Source of the DNA: Pseudomonas sp. Irchel 3A7
Lineage (GTDB): Bacteria > Pseudomonadota > Gammaproteobacteria > Pseudomonadales > Pseudomonadaceae
Reading direction: 5' to 3'
DNA: 64,000 bases
Assembly: GCF_900187565.1 (NCBI RefSeq)
Contig: NZ_FYED01000003.1
Coordinates: 141,398 to 205,397 of the forward strand
Under the pieces are notes generated by a model. That model had not been told where the DNA came from. It did not search any database and saw only the letters and a program-made list of their open reading frames with translations. The position numbers and the translations under genes were made by a program. Numbering within the stretch: position 1 is the stretch's first letter; each line of letters starts with the position of its first letter. Positions 29,307 through 40,668 of this stretch are shown piece by piece.

Positions 29307-29396
29307 TGTGGGAGCGAGCCTGCTCGCGAAAGCGGCCTGCCTGTTGGCATTGTTGGGGGCTGACGCACCGCATTCGCGAGCAGGCTCGCTCCCACA
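29307..29396. repeat. REP inverted pair
   Basis: Head-to-head REP pair in the gap between the yaaA promoter and the deacetylase-like gene. The open frame of the latter reads back through it, but that part is not coding. Confidence 0.92.
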
Positions 29397-29472
29397 GGAC
29401 TTTGGTGCGGCTGCGGTAATAAGGGTTGGATCGGCTATAGTGCCGCGCGGGTTTTGTTATGGAGACATCCCA

Positions 29473-30597
29473 TTGCGTATCGTTCTTTTATTCTCTGTGT
29501 GGCTTCTGAGCTTTGGCGCCATGGCGGCGCCGGGCGACGTGGCGACGCTTGATCGCGGCACCTGGCCGGAAAAGCTCAACAACCCGACGCTGTTCGACGT
29601 GGCATCACGCGCCGAAATCCTCATGTTCGCCCGGGTGCTGCTGGCCAGCGAATCCCTGGATGAGCGCGCGCTGGCTCAGCGCCTGGGCCTGCGCACAGTC
29701 AATATGGAATCGGTCAACCGCGTTCGCCAGCGCATGTGGCAACGCTTGCTGGCCAACTTCGAATTCGCCCAACAGAGTTGCGATCAGGATGCGTCCTTCT
29801 GTTTTCTGGTAGAGGACATGCCCACCTTGCGTGAGCAGGCCGGAAAATTCCAGATCAGCGAGGACAGCTACTACATCAAGTGGGCCGAACCGGGCCGGCT
29901 GTTTCATGCCCAGTACCTGGACGAGCAGTTGCGCAAGGCTGCGCTGTTTCCGCAAGCCAGCAGCGAAGTCGATCATTTTGGCGACTACGAACGCAATGGT
30001 GACGCCATGCATGACCGGCTGTTTCTGCTGACCTTCGACAGCGCCGCCAATGCCGTCCCTGACAACACGACCTGGATCACCGAGTACCTGCGCAAGGCGA
30101 ACATGAGCGGCACCTTCTTCGTCCTTGGCAAGGACATCCAGGCGCGACTGGCGCAAGGTCCGGTCGCCAGTCTGCAATCGACCTATTCAAGTCAGTGCAT
30201 CGGCGTGCAAGGCTGGGAGTTCCGCTCGCACAGTCACTGGCAGGACTGGCAGGATTCGGTACGGCGCAGCGTCGATCTGGTCAAAAGCAAATTACCGGAA
30301 AACTACGTGCCGTTGTTCCGTCCGCCCGATGGCCAGCGACGGTCGGATGCCGAAGCCTTTTTCAAGTCCCAGGGCTTACAGGTGGCGCTGTGGGACATCG
30401 ATGCCCAGGACGGTGCCGGCAAGCTCAAGGCCAGCCAGAGCGCGCAGCGGGTATTGACCCTGATGCTGCTGTGGCGTCATGGCGTGATCAATTTCAATGT
30501 GAAGCAGGAGGGGGTTAAAACGGCGCTGCCCTGGCTGATGACGCAAACATCACAGAGCGGAATCGGTTGGGAGGATTGTCAGAACGGTTTTCGATGA
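29473..30597 (+). CDS. polysaccharide-deacetylase-like (NodB) secreted protein
   Basis: A 374-residue protein with a signal peptide (about 1-20, ending GAMAAPG) and a NodB-like domain from about 195. A TTG start at 29473 is chosen because GGAG lies upstream and the signal peptide begins right there; longer frames run through the REP pair. Motif 1 is LTFDSAAN rather than TFDDG, and the His motif appears as FRSHSHWQDW without the normal H-x3-H spacing. RPPDGQRR and LWDIDAQDG match motifs 3 and 4. It may therefore be inactive or have altered metal binding. The substrate is unknown. Confidence 0.8.
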   Translation: MRIVLLFSVWLLSFGAMAAPGDVATLDRGTWPEKLNNPTLFDVASRAEILMFARVLLASESLDERALAQRLGLRTVNMESVNRVRQRMWQRLLANFEFAQQSCDQDASFCFLVEDMPTLREQAGKFQISEDSYYIKWAEPGRLFHAQYLDEQLRKAALFPQASSEVDHFGDYERNGDAMHDRLFLLTFDSAANAVPDNTTWITEYLRKANMSGTFFVLGKDIQARLAQGPVASLQSTYSSQCIGVQGWEFRSHSHWQDWQDSVRRSVDLVKSKLPENYVPLFRPPDGQRRSDAEAFFKSQGLQVALWDIDAQDGAGKLKASQSAQRVLTLMLLWRHGVINFNVKQEGVKTALPWLMTQTSQSGIGWEDCQNGFR

Positions 30598-30931
30598 AAG
30601 TGCCGAAAGCCCATGAACATTGGGCGAAGAGCGATTTTTGGAGGGTTTTTGCTGCAGGTTGATCTCCGACTGTAAACGGGTGATGGCAGTCCGCCAAGGG
30701 CTTTTCGTCACTCTGCAAAATAAACTTCAAAAAAGCGTCAAAGTACTTTTTTCTGTCACACGTTTTGGAGTATTAGGAAGACAGACCGCCGAAACCTGCA
30801 ACACAGGTGGCGTCTTCCAAGACCCGTTTGTTTGCAGTCACTTAAGTCTCCGTAGGTGAGATCGGCGGCCACTTCGAGGCGCAGCACCGCCAAGGTATTG
30901 CGTCCACTGGCTCTGACAAAGGTGACCGAGT
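30598..30931 (+). promoter_or_regulatory. leader region of the PhoH-type gene
   Basis: A 334-bp gap with no gene. It holds a compound stem at 30776-30818: GGAAGAC pairs with GTCTTCC, GCC with GGC and ACCTG with CAGGT around a CAACA loop. A weak AAAAAG/CTTTTT stem lies near 30730. The structure sits about 115 bases before the ATG, so it may be part of a regulatory leader. No known riboswitch was recognised. Confidence 0.45.
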
Positions 30932-32326
30932 ATGGATGATCACGGACGTAGCTCTTCTTCCAACCAGCCAATCCTTTATGTACTCGATACCAACGTATTG
31001 ATTCACGATCCAAACGCGCTGCTCAACTTCGAAGAACACCACGTCGCCATTCCGATGACCGTGCTGGAAGAGCTCGACAAGCTCAAGGGCGGGCATCACA
31101 GCGTTGCCGCCGAATGTCGTCAAGCCATTCGCCTGATCGACAAGACCCTGGGCGATGCCTCTCCCGAGGACGTTGAGCAGGGCGTGCCGATCCAGCGCGG
31201 CAAGAGTGGGCCGAAAGGTTTGCTGTCAATTTTGATGAGCAAGCAGGCTGAGCCTCACCTCGTTCTGCCCGAACATCTGAACGACAACAAAATCATCAAT
31301 CAGTTGATCGACCTGCACACCCGCGATCCGAAGAAGCCAGTAGTGCTGGTCACCAAAGACATCAATATGCGCCTCAAGGCCCGCGCTTGTGGGATCGCGG
31401 CCGAGGACTACAGCACCGACCAACTGGTCGACGACGTATCGCTGCTGCCCAATGGCTACCACGAGATGAAGGGCTCGTTCTGGGACCTCGTGAGCAAGGT
31501 CGAGACCCGTCAGGGTCATGGTCGCACCTGGCATCAGGTGAAGTTGATAGACAACTTGCCGGCGGTGCACATCAACGAGTTCATCATCGACGAACAGGGC
31601 TTCGTCGGCTGGATCAAAGAGATCGAGAACGACCAGCTGCTGATCCTCGACCTGCACCAGGAACCGCTGCTGCATCAGGAAGCCTGGGGTCTGAAGCCGC
31701 GTGACATCTATCAGAGCCTGGCGTTGTTTGCCTTGCTCGATCCGGACATCCACCTGGTCAACCTCTCCGGTGCCGCCGGTTCCGGTAAAACCATCCTGGC
31801 CCTGGCGGCGGCCATTGAACAAACCATGGTCAGCAAACGCTACCGGCGGATCATCGCTACCCGCAGCGTGCAGGGTCTGGATCAGGAAATCGGCTTCCTG
31901 CCCGGCACTGAAGCGGAAAAAATGGAGCCTTGGCTGGGCGCCATCACCGACAACCTCGAAGCCTTGCACATGGATGACGAAAGCACCCATGGCAGCGTCG
32001 ACTACATCCTCAGCAAAGTGCCGTTGCAGTTCAAATCCCTCAACTACATCCGGGGCCGCAGCTTCCAGCAGAGCCTGATCCTGATCGATGAATGCCAGAA
32101 CCTGACACCGCACCAGATGAAAACCATCATCACCCGTGCCGGTGCCGGCTCCAAAGTGGTGTGCCTGGGCAACCTGGCACAGATCGACACTCCCTACCTG
32201 TCCGCAACCAGCTCGGGACTTACGTACCTGACCGAACGCTTCAAGGATTTCCCCAACGGCGTGCACATCACCCTGCAAGGGGTGCCACGGTCGATTCTGG
32301 CCGAATACGCCGAATCGCATCTGTAA
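30932..32326 (+). CDS. PIN-PhoH fusion protein (PhoH2-like)
   Basis: A 464-residue fusion of an N-terminal PIN RNase domain (about 12-150, VLDTNVLIHDPNALL with Asp19) and a C-terminal PhoH ATPase with Walker A GAAGSGKT at 280-287 and LILIDECQN as Walker B. PhoH2-type proteins are RNA helicases/RNases linked to stress and RNA turnover. ATG at 30932 follows AAAGGTG. It is monocistronic, closed by a strong terminator. Upstream lies a structured leader. The PIN acidic residues appear intact, so nuclease activity is plausible. Confidence 0.9.
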   Translation: MDDHGRSSSSNQPILYVLDTNVLIHDPNALLNFEEHHVAIPMTVLEELDKLKGGHHSVAAECRQAIRLIDKTLGDASPEDVEQGVPIQRGKSGPKGLLSILMSKQAEPHLVLPEHLNDNKIINQLIDLHTRDPKKPVVLVTKDINMRLKARACGIAAEDYSTDQLVDDVSLLPNGYHEMKGSFWDLVSKVETRQGHGRTWHQVKLIDNLPAVHINEFIIDEQGFVGWIKEIENDQLLILDLHQEPLLHQEAWGLKPRDIYQSLALFALLDPDIHLVNLSGAAGSGKTILALAAAIEQTMVSKRYRRIIATRSVQGLDQEIGFLPGTEAEKMEPWLGAITDNLEALHMDDESTHGSVDYILSKVPLQFKSLNYIRGRSFQQSLILIDECQNLTPHQMKTIITRAGAGSKVVCLGNLAQIDTPYLSATSSGLTYLTERFKDFPNGVHITLQGVPRSILAEYAESHL

Positions 32327-32337
32327 ACCTTCACCCA

Positions 32338-32370
32338 AACCGGGCGGCCTCACAACCGCCCGGTTTTTTC
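32338..32370 (+). terminator. terminator of the PhoH-type gene
   Basis: Stem AACCGGGCGG / CCGCCCGGTT, 8-base loop, then TTTT. It starts 11 bp after the stop codon. Confidence 0.93.
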
Positions 32371-32390
32371 ATGCCTGACCCTTAACCCCC

Positions 32391-32479
32391 TGTGGGAGCG
32401 AGCCTGCTCGCGAATGCGGTATGCCAGTAACGGTGATATTGGCTGGCACACCGCTTTCGCGAGCAGGCTCGCTCCCACA
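32391..32479. repeat. REP inverted pair
   Basis: Head-to-head REP pair between the PhoH terminator and moaC. Confidence 0.92.
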
Positions 32480-32563
32480 GGGGAATGTGCTGATCGGATA
32501 ATCTTGCGTGCGGAAAATTGACCCGCAGGTTTACAATCGATGCTCCTGATCAGGAGTAATCCC

Positions 32564-33037
32564 GTGCTGACACATCTCGATTCCCAAGGTCGCGCCAACA
32601 TGGTCGACGTTACCGAAAAAGCCGTGACGTTTCGTGAGGCGACGGCCCAAGCGCTGGTGCGCATGCTGCCCGAAACCCTGCAGATGATTGTCAGCGGCGG
32701 TCACCCCAAGGGTGATGTGTTTGCCGTGGCACGTATTGCCGGCATTCAGGCGGCGAAGAAAACCAGTGATCTGATTCCGCTGTGCCATCCGCTGATGCTC
32801 ACGGGCGTCAAGGTCGAACTCAGTGCCGAAGGCGACGACAGCGTGCGCATTGTGGCGCGCTGCAAATTGTCCGGGCAGACCGGTGTGGAAATGGAAGCGC
32901 TGACCGCCGCCAGTGTCGCCGCGCTGACCATCTACGACATGTGCAAGGCTGTCGATCGCGGCATGACCATTGAAAGCGTACGGCTGCTGGAAAAGGTCGG
33001 CGGCAAGAGCGGTCATTTCCAGGCGGATCAACCATGA
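32564..33037 (+). CDS. moaC: cyclic pyranopterin monophosphate synthase MoaC
   Basis: MoaC works with MoaA to make cyclic pyranopterin monophosphate, the first molybdopterin intermediate. The protein has 157 residues, with the signatures [13 protein letters not shown] near the start, [11 protein letters not shown] in the middle and [11 protein letters not shown] near the C-terminus. GTG at 32564 is chosen: AGGAG lies eight bases before it and it aligns with the family start; an in-frame ATG 24 bp upstream has no ribosome site. It overlaps moaD by 4 bp. Cytoplasmic. Confidence 0.95.
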   Translation: MLTHLDSQGRANMVDVTEKAVTFREATAQALVRMLPETLQMIVSGGHPKGDVFAVARIAGIQAAKKTSDLIPLCHPLMLTGVKVELSAEGDDSVRIVARCKLSGQTGVEMEALTAASVAALTIYDMCKAVDRGMTIESVRLLEKVGGKSGHFQADQP

Positions 33038-33276
33038 ATGTCACCGTAAAGTTTTTTGCCCGTTATCGTGAAGCGCTGGGTGTGGATTCGGTGAAGGTCG
33101 AAGGCCAATTCGCCACCGTCGACGACGTGCGGGCGTTGCTGGCGCAACGTGAGGGGGCTGACGTGCTCCGCGAACAGAACCTGATGTGCGCGCGCAACGA
33201 AGACCTGTGCCAACTCGACGAGCCGGTGAGCGATGGCGATGAAGTGGCGTTTTTTCCGACCGTGACCGGGGGCTGA
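33034..33276 (+). CDS. moaD: molybdopterin synthase sulfur carrier MoaD
   Basis: An 80-residue ubiquitin-like sulfur carrier ending in the required Gly-Gly (PTVTGG), which is thiocarboxylated and donates sulfur to the pterin. Its start overlaps the moaC stop, and moaE follows after 2 bp, so the three are tightly coupled. Confidence 0.95.
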   Translation: MNVTVKFFARYREALGVDSVKVEGQFATVDDVRALLAQREGADVLREQNLMCARNEDLCQLDEPVSDGDEVAFFPTVTGG

Positions 33277-33278
33277 TC

Positions 33279-33731
33279 ATGGCGATTCGCGTGCAGTCCA
33301 CGGCGTTCGATCCGGGTGCCGAAGTCAACGCCATGCACGCCGCCAATGTCGGTGTCGGTGCGGTGGTGAGTTTTGTCGGCTACGTGCGTGATTTCAATGA
33401 CGGGCTCGACGTGGCCGGGATGTTCCTCGAGCACTATCCGGGCATGACCGAAAAGGCTCTTGGCAAAATTGCCACCGAGGCCGAGCAGCGCTGGCCGCTG
33501 CTCAAGCTGGAAGTGTTGCATCGTATCGGTGCGCTGGAGCCCGGCGAACCGATCGTCTTCGTTGGCGCCGCCAGCGCCCACCGCCAGGCAGCGTTCGATG
33601 CCTGCGCCTTTGTCATGGACTACCTGAAAACCCGCGCACCGTTCTGGAAAAAGGAAAATACCGCCGATGGCCCGCGTTGGGTCGAGGGGCGGGACAGCGA
33701 TCATGCGGCGGCGGATCGCTGGAAACAGTAA
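33279..33731 (+). CDS. moaE: molybdopterin synthase catalytic subunit MoaE
   Basis: A 150-residue catalytic subunit that forms a heterotetramer with MoaD and installs the dithiolene. Family features include GAVVSFVGYVRDFN at about 27-40, LEHYPGMTEKAL and the lysine-rich loop YLKTRAPFWKKE near the C-terminus, which approaches the MoaD tail. It is the last gene of moaCDE; moaA and moaB are not in the window. Confidence 0.95.
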   Translation: MAIRVQSTAFDPGAEVNAMHAANVGVGAVVSFVGYVRDFNDGLDVAGMFLEHYPGMTEKALGKIATEAEQRWPLLKLEVLHRIGALEPGEPIVFVGAASAHRQAAFDACAFVMDYLKTRAPFWKKENTADGPRWVEGRDSDHAAADRWKQ

Positions 33732-33752
33732 TTTCTGCATTGCTCACGAGTA

Positions 33753-33780
33753 CGCCATCGCGGGCAAGCCTGCGATGGCG
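33753..33780. repeat. REP-like hairpin after moaE
   Basis: CGCCATCGC / GCGATGGCG stem around GGGCAAGCCT, the core of the GGCTTGCCCGC REP subtype. It follows moaE by about 20 bp and may serve as a 3' stem. There is no T-run. Confidence 0.6.
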
Positions 33781-33859
33781 TCAAACCAACAATCTTGTTG
33801 ACTCACCTCCCGACCATTGGCTGGGCACAATCCCCTTTGCCCGATTGACGATCTATACA

Positions 33860-33876
33860 TAAAAGTCCAGTATGGA
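33860..33876 (+). promoter_or_regulatory. candidate dau-locus operator, binding-protein promoter
   Basis: TAAAAGTCCAGTATGGA, 84 bp before the binding-protein gene, with a palindromic centre TCCA-GTA-TGGA. A near copy (14 of 17 bases) in the same orientation lies in front of dauB. A shared regulator such as DauR is inferred. Confidence 0.5.
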
Positions 33877-33960
33877 ATTATAAGTACAAAAAAGGCTTTC
33901 CCCGTTTCTGCTTTTTCTTCTGTCTTGCCAAACCAACAACAAACCCGCGAGAGAACGAAT

Positions 33961-34737
33961 ATGAAGAAGTTCCCCCTCATCACCGGTCTGGCCCTGAGCC
34001 TGTTGGCGTGCAGTAGCCTGTTTGCCGCCGAGAAAACCTTGCGCATCGGTATCGAGGCGGCTTATCCGCCATTTGCCTCCAAAACCGAAAAAGGCGAGAT
34101 CGTCGGTTTCGACTATGACATCGGCAACGCGTTGTGCGCGCAGATGCAAGTCAAGTGTGTGTGGGTCGAAAGTGAATTCGACGGTCTGATTCCTTCCCTG
34201 AAAGTGAAGAAAATCGACATGGCGCTGTCGTCCATGACGATCAACGAAGACCGCAAGAAGTCGGTGGATTTCACCCACAAGTACTACTTCACCTCATCGC
34301 GCCTGGTGATGAAGGAAGGCGCGGTGGTGGATGACCAGTACGCCAGCCTCAAGGGCAAGACCATAGGCGTGCAGCGTGCGACCACCACCGACCGTTATGC
34401 CACTGAGGTGTTCGAACCCAAGGGTATCAACGTCAAGCGTTACGGTAACAATGAAGAGATCTACATGGACCTGGCGGCCGGTCGCCTGGACGCGATTTTT
34501 GCTGACACCATTCCGCTCAATGACTTCCTGTCGATGCCGCGCGGCAAAGGCTATGCGTTTGTCGGACCGGAATTGAAGGATCCGAAATACGTGGGCGAGG
34601 GTGCCGGGATTGCCGTGCGCAAAGGCAACACCGAGTTGGTCAGCCAGTTGAATTCGGCCATCGATGGCATTCGTGCCAGTGGTGAGTACCAGAAGATTTC
34701 CGAGAAGTACTTCAAGTCGGACATCTACGGCGACTGA
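33961..34737 (+). CDS. cationic amino-acid ABC substrate-binding protein
   Basis: A 258-residue periplasmic solute-binding protein (ArgT/HisJ type, SBP family 3). A Sec signal spans about 1-22 (SSLFA|AEK) and the domain begins [16 protein letters not shown]. Motifs [21 protein letters not shown] and [11 protein letters not shown] are standard for the family. No permease or ATPase gene adjoins it, so it must share a transporter encoded elsewhere. It is convergent with dauBAR, and the same pairing occurs in P. aeruginosa as I recall it. This suggests a role in arginine or D-arginine uptake, which is inference. Confidence 0.88.
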   Translation: MKKFPLITGLALSLLACSSLFAAEKTLRIGIEAAYPPFASKTEKGEIVGFDYDIGNALCAQMQVKCVWVESEFDGLIPSLKVKKIDMALSSMTINEDRKKSVDFTHKYYFTSSRLVMKEGAVVDDQYASLKGKTIGVQRATTTDRYATEVFEPKGINVKRYGNNEEIYMDLAAGRLDAIFADTIPLNDFLSMPRGKGYAFVGPELKDPKYVGEGAGIAVRKGNTELVSQLNSAIDGIRASGEYQKISEKYFKSDIYGD

Positions 34738-34742
34738 TATAC

Positions 34743-34816
34743 CGCCTTCGCGAGCAGGCTCGCTCCCACAGGGGAATGCATTTAACTGTGGGAGCGAGCC
34801 TGCTCGCGAAGAGGCC
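34743..34816. repeat. REP inverted pair between convergent genes
   Basis: Tail-to-tail REP pair filling the gap between the binding-protein gene and dauR, where it can serve the 3' ends of both. Confidence 0.92.
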
Positions 34817-34843
34817 GGATCAGCCAATGCAACATCTGAAGGC

Positions 34844-35485
34844 TCAGTCCTTCAATTCCTTCAAATGCTTGTACACCGTCGCCCGCCCCATGTTCAGCAC
34901 ATTGGCCACATAGTTCGATGCGCTCTTGCCTTTGAATGCGCCCTCGGCGTGCAGCGCCAACACCAGTTCGCGTTTGTGATCGCGGGTCAGCAGGTTCAGG
35001 CTCAGCTGGCGCTCGCGCAGCCAGGCGTGGAGGAAGGTGTTGATCCGCTCCTGCCAGTCATCGCGGAACAGTGAATCCGGTTGCGGGATCAATTTGGTCG
35101 GCGACAGGAACAGATCCAGCGCAGCCTTGGCATTCTCGAACAGCGAAATATTCAGATTGATGCACAGCACACCCAGCGGATGACCTTCGCTGTCGCGCAG
35201 CACGGTGCTTACGCTGCGAATATTCTGACCATCCCAATTGAGTTTTTCGTACGGCCCGATATTTCGTTCGCTGACATCTTCGCTGAGCATGTCTTCCAGC
35301 GACGAGTCATCGCCGATCTCCCGTTTCGACAGGTTGTTGGCGATGTAGTCGACCTTTTGCGTGCGCAGGTCATGCAGCACCACCTCAGCGTGAGGGAAGA
35401 ACAGCGTAGCGATGGCATCGGCGATCGCCCGAAAGTTATCCAGGGAGGCGTCGTTTTGGGCCGGGTCTTTTTCGGGGGCATTCAT
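34844..35485 (-). CDS. dauR: YheO-type PAS-HTH regulator DauR
   Basis: A 213-residue regulator with an N-terminal YheO-like PAS domain (about 15-125, FFPHAEVVLHDLRTQKVDYIANNLSKR split by residue 45) and a C-terminal helix-turn-helix (about 165-212, YVANVLNMGRATVYKHLKEL). In P. aeruginosa DauR represses dauBAR and is relieved by 2-ketoarginine or D-arginine. The gene is the last of the dau unit, 108 bp after dauA, with the same order as in P. aeruginosa. Assignment rests on domain type plus neighbours. Confidence 0.87.
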   Translation of the reverse strand: MNAPEKDPAQNDASLDNFRAIADAIATLFFPHAEVVLHDLRTQKVDYIANNLSKREIGDDSSLEDMLSEDVSERNIGPYEKLNWDGQNIRSVSTVLRDSEGHPLGVLCINLNISLFENAKAALDLFLSPTKLIPQPDSLFRDDWQERINTFLHAWLRERQLSLNLLTRDHKRELVLALHAEGAFKGKSASNYVANVLNMGRATVYKHLKELKD

Positions 35486-35593
35486 ACAGTGGGGCTATTC
35501 ATACGGTGGGGCTCCGGGGCGGCTTCAGTGCCCCGTAGAACGGGGCTCTGAAAGTGTGACGCAATCGTGGAGGCGCGTCACCTGAAGACAATG

Positions 35594-36857
<1,264 letters not shown>

Positions 36858-36871
36858 GGTGAATTGAGGTG

Positions 36872-37816
36872 TTAGTGCTGCAGGCGATAGATGGCATTGG
36901 CCAGCGCAATGTCTTCCAGGCCCAGGCCGATGGAGCGGAAGAACACGTGGCGGTTGTAGTCGGGGCGCTGCACCTTGTTGCTGAGCAGGTCCGGCAGGTC
37001 GCCGACGATCGCGTTTTTATTCCAGCCATGTTGTTCGCCAGCGATCAGCATTTCGCCGGCCGAACCCGGGGTGGTCTGACGATAATCGCAGAACACCTGC
37101 ATGTCGTTGAGGCTCTGGGGTGGCACTTCGTGGGCGCGCGGGGCGTTGGTGCTGATGGAGGTGATCAGCGCCGGTTTGCTCAAGTCAGACGGGTCGATCA
37201 CGGGACCTGCGGACGAGGTGCAAAGCATGATCACATCGGCGTCAGCAATGGCCGCTTCGCGAGTGTTCGCCAGGGTCAGGCGCGGGTCGAGGCTTTTCAG
37301 CAGGTTTGCGGTTTGCGCATCTTCGCTCAGGCTTGGCGAGTACAGGCTGATGCTCTGCCAGTCGCGCAGGTTTTTCACGTAATGCAAGTGCGCCTGGGCC
37401 ACTTTGCCGCTGCCGATGATCGCCAGGCGAGTCGCTTTCAGCGGGGCGAGTGCATCGACGGCCACGGCGGTGGTCGCGGCGGTGCGTGCCGTTGTCAGCT
37501 CACCGGCATCACAGAGCAGCAGCGGTTGGCCGGTCTGCATCGACATCAGCAAGGTCCAGGCGGTCACCAGCGGCCCTTGTTCGCGCACAATATACGGCGA
37601 AGTCTTGACCCCGTACACGCCATCTTCGGCCAGCACACCCAGGTAGTTGATGAAATCGCCGGCCCCCTGTGGAAACTCCACCAGCTGTTGCGCCGGTTGT
37701 ACCGCTTGCCCGGCAGCCAGGTCGCGGAACAGTTTGCGCAGGATCTGCGGCACGTCGACTTGCGTCAGCAGCTCGCGGGCCTGGGGTTGGGTGATCACGT
37801 AAGGGGTGCTGGACAT
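36872..37816 (-). CDS. dauB: NAD(P)H-dependent arginine dehydrogenase-like DauB
   Basis: A 314-residue member of the ornithine cyclodeaminase/mu-crystallin family. The Rossmann motif is AIIGSGKVAQAHL (about 133-145), with LLLCDAGELTTARTAA upstream for ligand binding. In P. aeruginosa DauB reduces 2-ketoarginine plus ammonia to L-arginine, completing racemisation started by DauA. It is the first gene of the dau unit. A candidate operator lies 35 bp upstream of the ATG. Confidence 0.87.
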   Translation of the reverse strand: MSSTPYVITQPQARELLTQVDVPQILRKLFRDLAAGQAVQPAQQLVEFPQGAGDFINYLGVLAEDGVYGVKTSPYIVREQGPLVTAWTLLMSMQTGQPLLLCDAGELTTARTAATTAVAVDALAPLKATRLAIIGSGKVAQAHLHYVKNLRDWQSISLYSPSLSEDAQTANLLKSLDPRLTLANTREAAIADADVIMLCTSSAGPVIDPSDLSKPALITSISTNAPRAHEVPPQSLNDMQVFCDYRQTTPGSAGEMLIAGEQHGWNKNAIVGDLPDLLSNKVQRPDYNRHVFFRSIGLGLEDIALANAIYRLQH

Positions 37817-37850
37817 GGTCGGCTCCGGGAGGGGCAGGTAAACTATTTTG

Positions 37851-37867
37851 TCTATTATGGACTTTTA
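37851..37867 (-). promoter_or_regulatory. candidate dau-locus operator, dauB promoter
   Basis: On the minus strand TAAAAGTCCATAATAGA, matching 14 of 17 bases of the motif before the binding-protein gene at 33860 and in the same orientation relative to its gene. Confidence 0.5.
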
Positions 37868-37906
37868 GATATGTCTAGCAAGCTCTTCACGACGAAAAGA
37901 CAGACG

Positions 37907-37937
37907 AAAAAAAAGCGCAGTCCGTTTCCGGCTGCGC
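37907..37937 (-). terminator. terminator of rhlB
   Basis: On the minus strand a GCGCAG-CCG stem closes on CGG-A-CTGCGC around a short loop, followed by eight T. It begins about 20 bp past the rhlB stop. Confidence 0.93.
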
Positions 37938-37957
37938 CTCTTTCTGCACATCGTCAG

Positions 37958-39433
37958 TTAGTGACGTTTGCGCTCTACCGCCCGCAATAGATGCGTCGGT
38001 GGTGTTTCGCAGCTGATTTTGCGACCCAGCAACGCCTCGATGGACGGTAGCTGGTAGGAGTCGTCTTCGCCGGCGAAACTGATGGACACGCCATCGGCGC
38101 CGGCGCGACCGGTACGACCAATGCGGTGCACGTAATCGTCCGGGACTTCCGGCAGGGTGAAGTTGATCACATGGCTGATGCCGTCGATGTGGATGCCGCG
38201 ACCGGCGACATCGGTGGCCACCAGCACGCGGATCTTGCCTTCGCGGAAACCTTCCAGGGTCTTGATGCGCTTGTGCTGCGGCACGTCGCCGGACAGCTGC
38301 GCGGCGTTGATGCCATCGCGCACCAGGCGTTCTTCGATGCGTCGCACTTCATCCTTGCGGTTGGCAAAGACGATGACCCGCTCCCAGCCGTTGTCGTTGA
38401 CCAGGTTGTAGAGCAGTTTGTATTTGTCGGCACCGGCCACCGCGTAGATGTGCTGCTCGACGTTTTCGCTGGCCACGTTGGTGACTTCGATTTCGACGAT
38501 CGCCGGGTCAGTGGTCCATTGCTTGGCCAGGTTCATCACGTCTTCGGTGAAAGTCGCGGAGAACAGCAGCGTTTGGCGCTCGCTCTTGGGCGGGGTCTGG
38601 CGAATGATCTGGCGCACCTGCGGGATGAATCCCATGTCGAGCATGCGGTCGGCTTCGTCCAGCACCATGACTTCGACCATGTCCAGGTGCACATCGCCGC
38701 GCTGGTTGAAGTCCAGCAGGCGGCCGGGGGTGGCCACAAGGATGTCGCAGTGACGGGCTTCGAGGTGTTTGAGCTGCTTGTCGAAGTCCATGCCGCCCAC
38801 GAACGTCATGACGTTGAGGCCGGTGTATTTGGTCAGGTCCGCCGCATCCTTGGCGATCTGCACCACCAACTCGCGGGTCGGCGCGATGATCAATGCCCGG
38901 GGCTCGCCCATGTAGCGCTCTTTCGGCGGCGGGGTTTGCAGCAACTGGGTGATAATCGAAATCAGGAACGCCGCGGTTTTGCCGGTGCCTGTCTGGGCGC
39001 GGCCGATGGCGTCTTTGCCGGCGAGGGTGAAGCCCAGCACCTGCGCCTGGATCGGCGTGCAATACGGAAAGCCCAGGTCCTGGATGGCGTGCATCAGTTC
39101 CGGAGCAAGTTTGAAATCGTGGAAACGGGTTTTGCCTTCCTGGGGTTCGACGACGAAGTCTTCGAGTTTCCATGGAATGACCGGCGCCTTGGGCTTGGGT
39201 TCGCGACGCGGTTTGGCGGGTTTGGGTGCTTCACTGCGCACAGGTTCGGCAACGGTAACGGCGGCAGAAACAGGTTTGGGTTCATGTTTCGGGGCGGCTG
39301 CGGGAACGTGGCGGTCGGCCTGGCTGGCGTCGCTGCGATGGCCGTGGGAGTGCGACGGCGCGCTGGGGACTGGCGCGAGTTGCTCAGTCTCGCTTTTACC
39401 GAACATTTTCTTGAGTGCTTTGAGCACGGTCAT
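37958..39433 (-). CDS. rhlB: DEAD-box RNA helicase RhlB
   Basis: A 491-residue ATP-dependent RNA helicase. The Q motif region is about 104-130, Walker A AQTGTGKT at 146-153, DEAD at 259-262, SAT and the C-terminal [18 protein letters not shown] motifs follow. The N-terminal 85 residues are low-complexity (Pro/Ala/Lys/His), an extension common in Pseudomonas RhlB and absent in E. coli. It probably assists RNase E in mRNA decay, which is inference from the family. A strong terminator follows. Confidence 0.93.
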   Translation of the reverse strand: MTVLKALKKMFGKSETEQLAPVPSAPSHSHGHRSDASQADRHVPAAAPKHEPKPVSAAVTVAEPVRSEAPKPAKPRREPKPKAPVIPWKLEDFVVEPQEGKTRFHDFKLAPELMHAIQDLGFPYCTPIQAQVLGFTLAGKDAIGRAQTGTGKTAAFLISIITQLLQTPPPKERYMGEPRALIIAPTRELVVQIAKDAADLTKYTGLNVMTFVGGMDFDKQLKHLEARHCDILVATPGRLLDFNQRGDVHLDMVEVMVLDEADRMLDMGFIPQVRQIIRQTPPKSERQTLLFSATFTEDVMNLAKQWTTDPAIVEIEVTNVASENVEQHIYAVAGADKYKLLYNLVNDNGWERVIVFANRKDEVRRIEERLVRDGINAAQLSGDVPQHKRIKTLEGFREGKIRVLVATDVAGRGIHIDGISHVINFTLPEVPDDYVHRIGRTGRAGADGVSISFAGEDDSYQLPSIEALLGRKISCETPPTHLLRAVERKRH

Positions 39434-39543
39434 CTCATCAATTGGTTAAGGAATATACGCCGGCCAGTGTAATGCAAGAATCGGGCGCGGCGTAGAGGGA
39501 TGGATCAAAGGGCGCTTTTAAACAAAAAGAGCAACATAAAGGC

Positions 39544-40668
<1,125 letters not shown>

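Noticed and set aside
29287..29472. N-terminal extension of the deacetylase-like protein
   Set aside because: The extra codons read through a REP pair; the TTG at 29473 has a ribosome site and begins a proper signal peptide.
33800..33840. A possible second sigma-54 site (TGGGCACAATCCCCTTTGC) before the binding-protein gene
   Set aside because: The GG-to-GC spacing is 13 bases or more instead of ten, so it does not fit RpoN promoters.
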